A stretch of 64,000 nt of DNA from JAGRAX01 sp041391365 (GCA_041391365.1 JAWKOC010000002.1:62001-126000); one strand, 5' to 3'; positions 16,601 through 26,138 are shown, counted from the stretch's first letter. Program-made: numbers and translations. The notes: generated by a model from the sequence alone, not told the origin.

Positions 16601-18952
16601 ATGGCCTCTGCAAAAGAAAATCCTCACCTACCGTGCAAACACTGTGGATCCACCATTCCAACATCTTGGAAAGATTCTGAGTTCTGCTGCGCGGGCTGTC
16701 AGTACGTGTTTCGTTTGATTGGCGAGTTGGGAGCTGACAAATTTTATCAACTCAAACCCCAACGCATTTCACCTCTGGTCAACTTGTTTGCCAAAAAACA
16801 AGAGTTGACCTGGCTCGATGAGCAGCTTGAATCTTGTTCAGATTCTCTAACAGTTTCTGTCGAAGGCATTCAATGCGTGGCTTGCGTGTGGTTGATTCAA
16901 AAAATGGCCACATCTCACGGTCTGGAAGATATTGAAATCAACACCTTTCGAAGTACTTTGCGCTTTTCAAACATTGAAAAACGCAAAAAACAAATCAAAA
17001 CATTTTTGTCACGCCTTCAAGATTTTTCATATCAACCTTTTCCTCTGCAATCTGGTCAAAGTGATCCCGAGACATTAGGAATGATTGAACTTGGAATTGC
17101 TGGCTTTTTGGCCATCAATTCCATGATGATCTCATTGAGCATGTATGTGGGGCTTGATCAACAAGAGGGCTTGCTTTTTGAGCTTCTTACGCACGTCAAC
17201 GCTCTTTTGGCGACCATCAGCGTGTTCTATTGTGGTCGACTTTTTGTCAAAAAGACCTGGCAGTGCATTCGACTCGGGGTATTTCATTTTGATGTGCCCA
17301 TCGCCTTTGGCATGGTCACAGCGTATCTAGGTTCGATGTATCATCATATATGGGTGGATCCATCCAAAACGTATTTTGATACTTTGACGATTTTTGTGTT
17401 TTTGATGCTTTTGGGGCGATACTTGCAGTCTCGATGGATTGGAAAAAATCGATCAAGTCTTTCCGGCATGGCAGATCTTTTGCGCAAAACCATTTATCGA
17501 TTTGATTTTGATCGACTTACTTCGATTTCCTATCCTGAGATTCGCACGGGGGATCGACTCCTCATTCCACGTGGTCATATGATTCCTGTGCATGCGGAGG
17601 TTGCCACCCAACATTCTTCGTCATGGATCATCGACAAAAAATGGGTCACAGGGGAAACGACACACGAGAAGGTGAATCAAGGCGATCAGCTTCTCGCAGG
17701 ATCCCGCCTCATCGTGGGTCCCTCGATCACCCTCGAAGCCTTGGAAGATTTTGATCAAAGTCAAATCAGCAAACTTTCAATGGAAGAAGATTTTTTGGAT
17801 CTTCACATGGATGCCCCATGGAAACATTTCTCTCTTACCTATATTTCTTTTGTTCTTCTCTCTTGTCTTCTGGGAATGTTGGTGTGGGGCGGACAGGATT
17901 GGGGAAAGGCTTTGTGGGTGGTGGTTTCGATCTGTGTGGTTACATGTCCTTGCGGCATTGGAATTGCCCTGCCTTTGGCTCGCGTGAGTGCCATCCGAAG
18001 GATGTTTGCTCAAAATGTGTTCATTCGCAAATCATCTCTCCTGAGCACCCTCCATCGTACCAAAACCATCATCTTTGACAAAACAGGAACATTGACCTTG
18101 TCTCAATCCACCCTCGAAAATCCACAAATGTTGAATGCTGTAGATAACGCTGAAGCATCCATTCTTTTTTCCATGGTTTCCCAAAGTCACCACCCTGTAT
18201 CGATCTGTTTGTTTGAGTATTTGATGGGAAAGCCGCTGAAATATCACACGCTGCAGGTGGAAGAAATTGCGGGACGGGGATTGAGATCCAATCATCTAGG
18301 CCATCTATATTATGTAGGCAAAGGAGAAACCCCGTCGACAGAATCCGCTACGGTTTTTTCCAAGGATGGAGTGGTGTTGGTTTCTCTACACATTGGTCAG
18401 CAGGTGTTGGATCGTACCAAAGAAGTATTTCAGAAGCTTTCCAAGCAGAACATTCGATTGGTGATTGCCAGTGGAGATCACCCGCAACGGGTTCATGGTC
18501 TCGGCCAAGAGCTGGGACTAGACTCCCGCCACTGCCATGCGCAGATGTTGCCCGAGCAAAAAGCGCAGCTGGTCAAAGATCATCAAAAATATGGACCGAC
18601 ATTGTTCATTGGAGATGGTCTCAATGATGTGCAGGCAATGTCGGCGGCCGATCATGCAGGGTTGGCCATGACGGAATATCATCGTGCCACACAGATCGCA
18701 GATTTTTCATTTCAATCCTTTGATTTGGCTTGGCTTTTGGATTTGATGGAAGTCAGTTTTGCCTGGAAGAAAGTCCGAAGATTTACCTTTTTGTATACCC
18801 TGTTATACAATGCGCTCGTGATTCCATGGGCCATCCGCGGGGAGCTGAGTCCCTTGGTAGCTGCAATTTTGATGCCCCTATCTTCGATAGGGATGGTCTC
18901 GATCGCGGCAAAAAAAATGAAAAAACATGATCTACATCATGGTCAATCATGA
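16601..18952 (+). CDS. ccoI: copper-exporting P-type ATPase CcoI (cbb3 assembly)
   Basis: CcoI/FixI pumps copper across the inner membrane for the CuB site of cbb3 oxidase. The 783-residue product has an N-terminal CxxC and CCxGC segment (PCKHCGS, EFCCAGCQYVF). A heavy-metal domain with VEGIQCVACVW follows, then eight hydrophobic helices, the TGE actuator loop (KKWVTGETTHE), the ion-channel motif CPCGIGIALPL, DKTGTLT (phosphorylation Asp) and GDGLNDVQAM. ATG 16601 is preferred because the 28 upstream codons lack family similarity and AAGAGAAAG lies upstream. The stop overlaps the ccoS start (ATGA). This is the first plus-strand gene of the oxidase cluster, placing assembly genes before structural ones. 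Confidence 0.94.
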   Translation: MASAKENPHLPCKHCGSTIPTSWKDSEFCCAGCQYVFRLIGELGADKFYQLKPQRISPLVNLFAKKQELTWLDEQLESCSDSLTVSVEGIQCVACVWLIQKMATSHGLEDIEINTFRSTLRFSNIEKRKKQIKTFLSRLQDFSYQPFPLQSGQSDPETLGMIELGIAGFLAINSMMISLSMYVGLDQQEGLLFELLTHVNALLATISVFYCGRLFVKKTWQCIRLGVFHFDVPIAFGMVTAYLGSMYHHIWVDPSKTYFDTLTIFVFLMLLGRYLQSRWIGKNRSSLSGMADLLRKTIYRFDFDRLTSISYPEIRTGDRLLIPRGHMIPVHAEVATQHSSSWIIDKKWVTGETTHEKVNQGDQLLAGSRLIVGPSITLEALEDFDQSQISKLSMEEDFLDLHMDAPWKHFSLTYISFVLLSCLLGMLVWGGQDWGKALWVVVSICVVTCPCGIGIALPLARVSAIRRMFAQNVFIRKSSLLSTLHRTKTIIFDKTGTLTLSQSTLENPQMLNAVDNAEASILFSMVSQSHHPVSICLFEYLMGKPLKYHTLQVEEIAGRGLRSNHLGHLYYVGKGETPSTESATVFSKDGVVLVSLHIGQQVLDRTKEVFQKLSKQNIRLVIASGDHPQRVHGLGQELGLDSRHCHAQMLPEQKAQLVKDHQKYGPTLFIGDGLNDVQAMSAADHAGLAMTEYHRATQIADFSFQSFDLAWLLDLMEVSFAWKKVRRFTFLYTLLYNALVIPWAIRGELSPLVAAILMPLSSIGMVSIAAKKMKKHDLHHGQS

Positions 18953-19119
18953 AAATTTTGGTTTTATTGATCTTTGTTGGTTTGATCATCATGTCGATGA
19001 GCGTGTTGTTTTTTTTGTTCACGCTGAAAAATCGAGACATCGAGCATGTCGAGCAACTTTCAATCATGCCTTTGGACAGTGAGGAAGAAAATGGGACAAA
19101 TTCAGATCGAATACAATGA
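18949..19119 (+). CDS. ccoS: cbb3 oxidase maturation protein CcoS
   Basis: A 56-residue single-TM protein starts at ATG 18949, overlapping the ccoI stop. The N-terminal membrane segment (MKILVLLIFVGLIIMSMSVL, continuing FFLFT) is followed by KNRDIEHVEQLSIMPLDSEE. This matches the CcoS pattern of one TM helix, then a short Asp/Glu-containing tail. CcoS is needed for cofactor insertion into CcoN. The 3' end overlaps ccoNO by 29 bases, so the three genes are translationally coupled. Confidence 0.82.
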   Translation: MKILVLLIFVGLIIMSMSVLFFLFTLKNRDIEHVEQLSIMPLDSEEENGTNSDRIQ

Positions 19120-21379
19120 CAAGTTGGTGAGAGATTTTTCGTGGGCTACGATGGTATGGGGAGCCGTTGGAATGCTCGTGGGAGTTCTCATCGCCCTGCA
19201 AATGGTGTACTGGCCTGCCAATCTATCGCCAGAACTCACCTTTGGGCGGCTCAGACCACTTCACACCAATGCCGTGATTTTTGCTTTTGTGGGAAACTTG
19301 ATTTTTGCAGGTCTTTACTACTCCACACAAAGGCTACTCAAAACCCGCATGGCCAGCGATGTTCTTGGACGAGTTCATTTTTGGGGGTGGCAGATCATCA
19401 TTGTCTTGGCGGCCATCACATTGCCTTTGGGGATTACACAATCCAAAGAGTACGCCGAGTTGGAGTGGCCGATTGATATTCTGGTGGCCTTGGTATGGGT
19501 CGTTTTTGCCATCAATTTCTTTTGGACCCTAAAGATACGTAGAGAAAAGCATATTTATGTTGCGATCTGGTTTTATATTGCGTCCATCATTACTGTAGCG
19601 GTTTTGTACATTGTCAACAATTTGAGTTTGCCTGCGGAACTACTCAAATCTTACTCTGTGTATCCTGGGGTACAGGATGCCTTGGTGCAATGGTGGTATG
19701 GCCACAATGCCGTGGCATTTTTCCTCACCACACCCATTTTGGGGTTGATGTATTATTTTGTTCCAAAAGCGGTGGACCGCCCCATCTATTCTTATCGGCT
19801 TTCCATCATCCATTTCTGGGCTTTGGTGTTCATGTACATTTGGGCCGGCCCCCATCACTTGCTGTACTCATCCTTGCCGGATTGGGCTCAAAGCTTGGGA
19901 GTGATTTTTAGTGTGGCATTGTGGGCACCAAGTTGGGGTGGAATGATCAACGGACTTCTTACCTTGAGAGGTGCCTGGCACAAACTTCGAACTGATCCCG
20001 TGGTCAAATTTTTGGCTGCATCCATCACGTTCTATGGGATGTCCACTTTTGAAGGTCCCATGTTGTCCATCAAATCCATCAATGGATTGGTTCATAGCAC
20101 TGATTGGATCATCGGTCATGTGCATGCTGGAGCATTGGGGTGGAACGGATTCATGGGGGCTGCAGTTCTTTATTGGTTGATCCCACGTTTGTACAAAAGA
20201 CCTTTGTATTCCGTGAAATGGGCCAATTTTCATTTTTGGGTGGGTCTATTTGGAATTCTTCTCTATGTCGCCGCGATGTACGCCAGTGGGTTGACGCAGG
20301 GATTGATGTGGAGGGCCTTGAACGCAGAAGGCACGCTTCTCTATCCAAACTTTTTGGAAGCCATTGAAAAAAGTCACATCATGTATGGAATGCGTTTGAT
20401 TGGCGGAACACTTTATTTGGCCACGTTCATTTTGATGATTGTCAATTTGTGCAAAACCTCCAAGGGTGCGACCGTAGAAGATCAAAAGGTGATGGTCGAA
20501 GATAAAACCTTACCAAAAGATACAGTGTCCTGGAAACAATTGGTTCTCTCTCCGAGTTTTGGACTCGTGATTTTGGGTCTTGTGCTGATGATGTTTTTGG
20601 GAACGGAAAACTTGATGCACTTTGTAGTTGCAGCTTCTTTGCTCATCATTACATTGTTTGTGGCCATGATTTATTTTGGAAGTGGTCAGGCAAAAGTTGC
20701 CTCGGTTGGCTGGCATCATTGGTTGGAAGGCAAAACACTTTTGTTTACGGTTCTGACGTTGATTGCCATTTTGATTGGAGGAGCTGCGCAGATCATTCCT
20801 GCGATTGTCGTTGACAAAGCTGTACCCATGACTCATCAAGCCCAGCCTTATACTCCGTTGGAGCTGATGGGAAGAGATGTTTATATCCGAGAAGGATGTA
20901 ACAACTGTCACACTCAAATGGTTCGAAGCCTTCTCTCAGAAACCATTCGCTATGGCGCGCCCTCTGAAAATTGGGAATTTGCATACGATCACCCTCATCT
21001 GTGGGGTTCCAAACGAACAGGTCCTGACTTGGCAAGAGTTGGGCAAAAATACCCGGATCTATGGCACTACAAACATATGATCGATCCTCGCAGCACCTCT
21101 CCAGGATCTCTCATGCCGAACTATGCTTTTTTGGAAAAAGGTTCGCTCAACTATCGTGTTTTGGAAGATCGATTGAGCGTGCTCAAAAAGTTTGGTGTTC
21201 CTTATTCCGATCAAGATATTGAACAAGCTCAAAACCATGCTGCTCAACAAGGTCTTCAAATTGTCTCACGCTTGTCTCAAGATGGTATTCAAACCTCAGC
21301 AGACAGTGAATTGATTGCGATGATTGCGTACCTTCAGCGATTGGGAGCGGATCATCGAAACATGAAAGGAGCTCAGTGA
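19091..21379 (+). CDS. ccoNO: fused cytochrome cbb3 oxidase subunits I and II (CcoN-CcoO)
   Basis: This single 762-residue protein joins the catalytic subunit CcoN (about residues 1-470, 12 or more TM helices) to the membrane-anchored cytochrome c subunit CcoO (about 490-762). CcoN ligands are visible: RPLHTNAVIF (low-spin haem), WWYGHNAVAFFLTTP (CuB His and cross-linked Tyr region), GPHHLLYSSLPDW (CuB His pair) and IIGHVHAGALGWNG (haems). The CcoO part has one haem c site, EGCNNCHTQMVRS, with MPNYAFLE as a likely Met ligand. GAGGAAG precedes ATG 19091. Fused ccoNO is known in several phyla. It receives electrons through CcoP, encoded downstream. Confidence 0.95.
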   Translation: MGQIQIEYNDKLVRDFSWATMVWGAVGMLVGVLIALQMVYWPANLSPELTFGRLRPLHTNAVIFAFVGNLIFAGLYYSTQRLLKTRMASDVLGRVHFWGWQIIIVLAAITLPLGITQSKEYAELEWPIDILVALVWVVFAINFFWTLKIRREKHIYVAIWFYIASIITVAVLYIVNNLSLPAELLKSYSVYPGVQDALVQWWYGHNAVAFFLTTPILGLMYYFVPKAVDRPIYSYRLSIIHFWALVFMYIWAGPHHLLYSSLPDWAQSLGVIFSVALWAPSWGGMINGLLTLRGAWHKLRTDPVVKFLAASITFYGMSTFEGPMLSIKSINGLVHSTDWIIGHVHAGALGWNGFMGAAVLYWLIPRLYKRPLYSVKWANFHFWVGLFGILLYVAAMYASGLTQGLMWRALNAEGTLLYPNFLEAIEKSHIMYGMRLIGGTLYLATFILMIVNLCKTSKGATVEDQKVMVEDKTLPKDTVSWKQLVLSPSFGLVILGLVLMMFLGTENLMHFVVAASLLIITLFVAMIYFGSGQAKVASVGWHHWLEGKTLLFTVLTLIAILIGGAAQIIPAIVVDKAVPMTHQAQPYTPLELMGRDVYIREGCNNCHTQMVRSLLSETIRYGAPSENWEFAYDHPHLWGSKRTGPDLARVGQKYPDLWHYKHMIDPRSTSPGSLMPNYAFLEKGSLNYRVLEDRLSVLKKFGVPYSDQDIEQAQNHAAQQGLQIVSRLSQDGIQTSADSELIAMIAYLQRLGADHRNMKGAQ

Positions 21380-21549
21380 TGTTGTCTCAGTGGTCATCTG
21401 CGATGGGAAGCCTAGAGTTTGCCATGGGCGGTCTCGTACTTTTTGCGGTGTTGTTTTTTTGCTTGGCCGTATTTATCTTTGTTTGTCCAAAAGAAAAATA
21501 TGACAATTTGTCCAAACTACCTTTGGGAGATCAGCATGTCGGAAAATGA
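21379..21549 (+). CDS. ccoQ: cbb3 oxidase subunit IV CcoQ
   Basis: A 56-residue protein whose ATG at 21379 overlaps the ccoNO stop by one base. One TM segment (FAMGGLVLFAVLFFCLAVFI) is followed by FVCPKEKYDNLSKLPL, close to the CcoQ pattern F-x-P-K-x-K-x-x-F-x-x-x-x-x-L-P. CcoQ stabilises the complex. The 3' end overlaps ccoP by 14 bases. Confidence 0.8.
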   Translation: MLSQWSSAMGSLEFAMGGLVLFAVLFFCLAVFIFVCPKEKYDNLSKLPLGDQHVGK

Positions 21550-22099
21550 AAAAGATCAGTTGAGAAGTACGCAATACGATGGCATCCAAGAATATGACAA
21601 CGATTTGCCCAAATGGTGGCAGGCCACATTTTATGCCACGTTGATTTTTGGTTTCTTTTATTGGATGTTTCACTACACCTTTGATGAGGGTCGTTCTCAA
21701 AACGAAATTTTGACCAAACAAATTCAAGCCTACGAAAAACAACAGGAGTCAAACAGTCCGTCGCCAGAGAGTATGGATTTTTATGCCATGGCCCAAGATC
21801 ACACGGTTGTTGATGAAGGAAAAAAAGTATTTGCAACCTACTGTCAATCTTGTCACGGTGAGCATGCGCAGGGTCTGATTGGCCCCAACCTAACCGATGA
21901 ATATTGGATTCATGGTGGAAAACCTACTCAGATGATTCATGTCATTGAAAATGGTGTCATCGAAAAGGGCATGACCCCATGGAAGGGCGTTCTATCTTCA
22001 AGCAAAATTCATCAAGTTGTCGCGTATGTGATATCGATGCAAGGATCCAACCCTTCCAACCCAAAAGAGCCTCAGGGAGATAAGTTCGTTCGGGAGTAG
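21536..22099 (+). CDS. ccoP: cbb3 oxidase subunit III CcoP (monohaem form)
   Basis: CcoP passes electrons from cytochrome c to the catalytic core. The 187-residue product has the N-terminal pattern QYDGIQEYDNDLPKWW and one TM helix (ATFYATLIFGFFYWMFHYTF). A single haem c domain follows, with CQSCHG and the axial Met in EKGMTPWKG. Classical CcoP proteins are about 300 residues with two haems; here the first haem domain is absent. ATG 21536 has GGGAGA upstream and starts within ccoQ. Together with the fused CcoNO this gives an oxidase with only two haem c groups. Confidence 0.92.
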   Translation: MSENEKDQLRSTQYDGIQEYDNDLPKWWQATFYATLIFGFFYWMFHYTFDEGRSQNEILTKQIQAYEKQQESNSPSPESMDFYAMAQDHTVVDEGKKVFATYCQSCHGEHAQGLIGPNLTDEYWIHGGKPTQMIHVIENGVIEKGMTPWKGVLSSSKIHQVVAYVISMQGSNPSNPKEPQGDKFVRE

Positions 22100-22107
22100 G
22101 CAATGTA

Positions 22108-23466
22108 ATGTTGCACCCTGAATATCATCACAAAAGTTCGATTTCTTCCGATGGGAGTCGTCCAAAAATCATTCTAGCAGACGTGCATGGCTTTTTTACC
22201 AGAGCCAAAGCCTTGGTCTTTTATCCGGTCATTGTTTTTTTTCTCATCCTTCCTTTTCTGAAATGGGGGGGAGAAAGAATGTTTTTTTTGTTTGTGGAAA
22301 AACGGCAATTCACCTTATTTGGATTTGATTTCAATGCACAGGATGTTTATCTCATTTTTTTTGTTCTTACAGGCTTGGCCTTTGTGTTGTTTTTTGTCAC
22401 AGCAGTTTTGGGTCGGGTTTGGTGTGGGTGGCTATGTCCGCAAACCCTTTTGCTCGAAGGAGTGTATCGAAAAATAGAAAGATGGATCGATGGATCCAAG
22501 TCTGAACAACTCAAGCGTTTGACACATTCGACATCGGATCAATGGAAAAGGACTTTTGCAAAATATGTTTCGTATGTTTTTTTGAGCATCTTTTTTTCTC
22601 TGGTAACAGTCTATTATTTTATTCCATGGAGTTACTATCAGGAGATGTGGACCCAGGGCCCACAAACTCATCCCATTGTGATTTCTTGGATCATGATTTT
22701 GTTTGCCCTGTTGATGCTTGATTTTTCTTGGTTCCGGGAGCAGGTGTGTGTGATTTTGTGTCCCTATGGTCGGTTGCAGTCTGCATTGACCGACGATGAT
22801 ACCATTGTGATTGGCTATGACGAAAGCAGAGGCGAACCACGCGGAAAACTCGGCAAGGCCACAGGGGATTGCATCGATTGTCATCGTTGTGTGGAAGTGT
22901 GTCCGACGGGAATTGACATTCGCAATGGACTGCAATTGGAATGTGTAGGGTGTGCCAATTGCATTGATGCATGCGATGAGATCATGGAGAAAGTAGGAAA
23001 ATCCAAAGGGCTAATTCGCTATGATTCTCTCAATGGACTGCTGGGAAAAGAGAAAAAAATTCTTCGACCTCGCGTTTATGTCTATACGCTGCTACTCCTG
23101 ATCGGGATGACCGTGTTTGGACTTGGTCTTCGTTCTCGAAACAATTTTGAATCACATCTGCTTCGGGCTGCTGGGAGTCCGTATACGTTGGAAGACCAAT
23201 CCATTCAAAATATTTTTGAATTGCATTTGGTGAACAAGTCGAGACAGGTCCAGCATCTTATCTTGCAGAATCAAAATGAAGACTATTGGAATGTTGTGCT
23301 TCCAATCGAGCAGGTTGAACTGAATCCATTCGCAGATCTTCGCATGCCCGTGATCGTGCGCATCTCAAGGTTGGACTATCAAGGACAAAAAGAAATTGTG
23401 ATTCATGTGATCAACGAAAATGATTGGAGCGTACAACAGGCCAAGAATATTTTTCTTGGACCTTGA
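22108..23466 (+). CDS. ccoG: cbb3 oxidase accessory protein CcoG (RdxA/FixG-like ferredoxin)
   Basis: CcoG is a membrane iron-sulfur protein reported to reduce Cu(II) to Cu(I) for oxidase assembly. The 452-residue product has five or six TM helices, the motif GRVWCGWLCPQTLLLEGVYR, a cytoplasmic-side CPYGRLQ, and two 4Fe-4S motifs (CIDCHRCVEVCPTGIDIRNG and CVGCANCIDACDEIMEK). A periplasmic Ig-like C-terminal domain (from LGLRSRNNFESHLLRAAG) completes it. It follows ccoP after 8 bases and closes the operon. No ccoH (FixH) follows: the next gene is convergent and begins 11 bases after the stop. Confidence 0.94.
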   Translation: MLHPEYHHKSSISSDGSRPKIILADVHGFFTRAKALVFYPVIVFFLILPFLKWGGERMFFLFVEKRQFTLFGFDFNAQDVYLIFFVLTGLAFVLFFVTAVLGRVWCGWLCPQTLLLEGVYRKIERWIDGSKSEQLKRLTHSTSDQWKRTFAKYVSYVFLSIFFSLVTVYYFIPWSYYQEMWTQGPQTHPIVISWIMILFALLMLDFSWFREQVCVILCPYGRLQSALTDDDTIVIGYDESRGEPRGKLGKATGDCIDCHRCVEVCPTGIDIRNGLQLECVGCANCIDACDEIMEKVGKSKGLIRYDSLNGLLGKEKKILRPRVYVYTLLLLIGMTVFGLGLRSRNNFESHLLRAAGSPYTLEDQSIQNIFELHLVNKSRQVQHLILQNQNEDYWNVVLPIEQVELNPFADLRMPVIVRISRLDYQGQKEIVIHVINENDWSVQQAKNIFLGP

Positions 23467-23477
23467 GGATCAAATCA

Positions 23478-24272
23478 TCATTTGGATTTTAGTTTGGAAA
23501 GATAGTGCTGAGCTTTCTTTTTTCGTTTGAGATCTTTGTCTTGAAAAGCAACGGTTTCAAAAGCTTTTTGTGCGAGTTCATGATTTTTCATGCGGTAGTG
23601 TGTCTTGCCCAACAGAAACCATGATTTGGTTTTGATTTCATACGACAGTGCATTTTCTTTAAGATCTTCCAGGCGTTTCAATACTGCAGCATAATTGCGC
23701 TGTCGAAAATAGAACCGAGCAATCGAATATTCGCTTTCGTCCAGTTTTACTTGTGCTTTCTCCAGATAGGGCGCAACCATTTTGGCTTCTTCGCTGTCGG
23801 GCCATTTTTGCATCACCTGCTTGAAACTTTCTACAGCCCTGCGAGTTTGGGTTTGGTCTTTGGTGGGGGATTTTGGTGCTCGTTTGAATTGGCATAGCCC
23901 AATCTGAGCTGCAACAAAGCTGCTTTTTTCATGGGTTGGGTGCAAGCTTTGAAAGCTCAAAAAATGAGTTCCTGCTTCAAAAAAATCTTTCTTTTCGAAG
24001 TAGGCCTGGGCAATTTTCAGTTCGCTTTCCACGACAAACGGACTCTGAGGATAGGAATTGGTGATTTCCTGATAAAAGGAGATGGCATCTTCATAGCGAC
24101 CATGTCGATAGAACTCTTCGGCCTGCGCAAAAATTTCTTTGTCATTGTCGAGTTTGGTTGGATCGGTGACCTGGCAAGCACCCAAAAAAAGAGCCAACCC
24201 AATTCCAAGACTTAGAAAACGCAGATGCTGAATCACAGGGCATGTTAAACCTTGAAAAGGGCAAGATGTCAA
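23478..24272 (-). CDS. bamD: outer-membrane assembly lipoprotein BamD (YfiO-like)
   Basis: BamD is the essential lipoprotein of the BAM complex that folds outer-membrane beta-barrels. The product has a lipobox (LALFLGACQ) and then TPR-like repeats: AQAEEFYRHGRYEDAISFYQ, YPQSPFVVESELKIAQAYFE, FKQVMQKWPDSEEAKMVAPY, FYFRQRNYAAVLKRLEDL. The LYERAQEY...Y-P-x-S-x-x-A pattern places it in the BamD/YfiO family. The first ATG (24272) puts 17 residues before the hydrophobic core; GTG at 24236 would give a more typical signal peptide and may be the true start. The gene converges with ccoG and diverges from the FHA genes. Confidence 0.85.
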   Translation of the reverse strand: MTSCPFQGLTCPVIQHLRFLSLGIGLALFLGACQVTDPTKLDNDKEIFAQAEEFYRHGRYEDAISFYQEITNSYPQSPFVVESELKIAQAYFEKKDFFEAGTHFLSFQSLHPTHEKSSFVAAQIGLCQFKRAPKSPTKDQTQTRRAVESFKQVMQKWPDSEEAKMVAPYLEKAQVKLDESEYSIARFYFRQRNYAAVLKRLEDLKENALSYEIKTKSWFLLGKTHYRMKNHELAQKAFETVAFQDKDLKRKKKAQHYLSKLKSK

Positions 24273-24423
24273 AGGTCTAGGGGGCCTTTGGGGCTTGGAG
24301 TTCGTCCAAATGATGCATTTTCAATTCTTTTTGTGTAAAATAGCAATCTTGATTCCGATCTACGAAATCGTTGATGCTCACAAAAATTAGGTTTTGGAAA
24401 GGCCAATACTTCGATCGAACTCG

Positions 24424-25224
24424 ATGGAAAAGGCAGAAAAAAAATATAAACTCCCCAAACATTTGGGCGCGATCGTAAGTTTTACGTTCGGGAGCGAAAA
24501 GGGCCGGCAATTCCCCCTTGTCTACACGCGAACCGTCATAGGCCGCAAGAAAGGGGATATTCTTGTACGGGATTCCAACGTTTCGTCTACCCATACGGCC
24601 ATCGACTATCGTCGAGGTATCTTTCATGTCGTGGATTTGGGGAGCATGAATGGAACTTTTTTGGAGGATCAACCGGTCGTGGACCAAAAGGTTCAGGTAG
24701 AACAAGAGGTTCGCCTCGGCGAGACTGGGTTTATCATTGAAATTGATCCCGAAAAGCATGATTTTTTGCTCAAACAAAAAAGTTTGGGAGAAGGCATGGA
24801 AGGTGGGCTATCCAAGCTCCTGGAGGACGAATTTTTTGCACACCATTGGGACGATGATGAAGAGCCCAAGCCAGCCCCCAGAGACCAAGCTCAGACCATC
24901 GCCAAGTTGCCTGTGGAAAAACAGTGCATGAAACTGCGGGTGATTGTCAGCTCGGAAAAACAAGTCAAACTCAAGTTTGTCAAAGAGCGTGTGGTGATTG
25001 GTCGTGAGGGTGTGGACTTGATTCTCAACGATCGAAGCGTATCCAAACGACATGCCCAACTTGACCTGGCTCCCAACGGCGAAGTCACGCTCACAGACCT
25101 GGCCTCAGCCAATGGAACGCATGTCAACGGAAAACGGATCAAGAGCAAGATTTTGTCCCCCAACGATCACATCAAACTCGGAAGGGTGTCGCTCGTGTTC
25201 GTAGGGGTAGAATACAATGGCTGA
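24424..25224 (+). CDS. double FHA-domain protein
   Basis: This 266-residue cytoplasmic protein has two forkhead-associated domains, phosphothreonine-peptide readers. FHA-1 (about residues 15-110) has VIGRKKGDILVRDSNVSSTH and SMNGTFLEDQPV. FHA-2 (about 175-262) has RVVIGREGVDLILNDRSVSK and SANGTHVNGKRI. Both keep the G-R, S-x-x-H and N-G-T signature residues. An acidic linker (FAHHWDDDEEPKP) joins them. ATG 24424 is preferred over TTG 24394. The gene overlaps the next FHA gene by 8 bases. No Ser/Thr kinase is encoded nearby, so the phosphorylated partner is unknown. Confidence 0.88.
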   Translation: MEKAEKKYKLPKHLGAIVSFTFGSEKGRQFPLVYTRTVIGRKKGDILVRDSNVSSTHTAIDYRRGIFHVVDLGSMNGTFLEDQPVVDQKVQVEQEVRLGETGFIIEIDPEKHDFLLKQKSLGEGMEGGLSKLLEDEFFAHHWDDDEEPKPAPRDQAQTIAKLPVEKQCMKLRVIVSSEKQVKLKFVKERVVIGREGVDLILNDRSVSKRHAQLDLAPNGEVTLTDLASANGTHVNGKRIKSKILSPNDHIKLGRVSLVFVGVEYNG

Positions 25225-25984
25225 GTTCGAGATCAAGGTAACCCTCACGGTGGTAGAAGGAGTTGACCACGGGTTGACGGTCGAAATTGATAAAAGTCCA
25301 TTCACATTGGGTCGCAGCCGAGCCGATTTCGTGTTGACAGACAAAAAGGTTTCCTCGATTCATGCACGCTTTGAAATCCAAGGAAAGTTCGCAAAGGTCA
25401 TCGATGAAAACTCGACCAATGGCATTTTGCTCAATGGCCAAAAAGTGAGAGAGTCCAATTTGAACAATTTGGACATGATTGATCTTGGTTTTTCGAAAAT
25501 CAGAGTCAATTTGGTCGAAAATCTGAAGTTTTTCAAACAAAAGAACCTTTCCAAAGAAGATAAAGAGCGATCCAACGAAAGCAAACCCGACATCAATTCC
25601 ATGATCGATGAAGAGCTCAGTGCGTTTTCCAAATGGGATCTTTCCAATCCCTCCCTCAAAGAGGTCCGAAAATCCAAAAAAGCCAAATATCCCTATGGTC
25701 TTGTGGTTCGAAAAGGATTGGACCGAGGCAAAGAAATGTTTTTCGATCGAGAAGAAATCATCATTGGCCGTTCCAATGCCAATTTTGTTCTCAAGGATAC
25801 CGATGTGTCCCGAACCCATGCCATCATCACCATTGATGCGAGCAAAAAACTCTCCATCAAAGATATGAACTCCACCAATGGCACCTATGTAAACCAGAAA
25901 AAAATCACGCAGAGTGATTTGAAAGTAGGGGATTTGATTCAGGTAGGGGAAACGTTGTGTGAAGTCATTCGAGATGTTGAATAG
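25217..25984 (+). CDS. double FHA-domain protein
   Basis: This 255-residue protein has two FHA domains. The first (about 5-95) has FTLGRSRADFVLTDKKVSSI and STNGILLNGQKV. The second (about 160-250) has IIIGRSNANFVLKDTDVSRT and STNGTYVNQKKI. The linker is highly charged (NLSKEDKERSNESKPD) and probably flexible. It overlaps the preceding FHA gene (ATG inside its last codons), which indicates translational coupling. It resembles the N-terminal FHA of the third gene, so the three genes probably arose by duplication. A role in a phosphorylation-dependent assembly or signalling complex is inferred from domain content only. Confidence 0.88.
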   Translation: MAEFEIKVTLTVVEGVDHGLTVEIDKSPFTLGRSRADFVLTDKKVSSIHARFEIQGKFAKVIDENSTNGILLNGQKVRESNLNNLDMIDLGFSKIRVNLVENLKFFKQKNLSKEDKERSNESKPDINSMIDEELSAFSKWDLSNPSLKEVRKSKKAKYPYGLVVRKGLDRGKEMFFDREEIIIGRSNANFVLKDTDVSRTHAIITIDASKKLSIKDMNSTNGTYVNQKKITQSDLKVGDLIQVGETLCEVIRDVE

Positions 25985-26030
25985 GATGCAAAACGTCAAA
26001 AAAACTTGAAGACGCAAGAAGTATCCTAAA

Positions 26031-26059
26031 TTGACTGATTTTTTTGCCAAACCCTGATA
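26031..26059 (+). promoter_or_regulatory. candidate promoter upstream of the FHA-DUF4388 gene
   Basis: TTGACT at 26031-26036 with CTGATA 17 bases downstream, in the 154-base spacer between two FHA genes. The -35 is good and the -10 is weak. The spacer suggests that the third FHA gene has its own promoter. Confidence 0.3.
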
Positions 26060-26138
26060 GAGCGTTTAAGTATAAAAAGCTTTTTTTTGGGCAAAGCCCG
26101 AAGAATATGAATGTGAGCAAAGGTCAACCAAGGCGACG

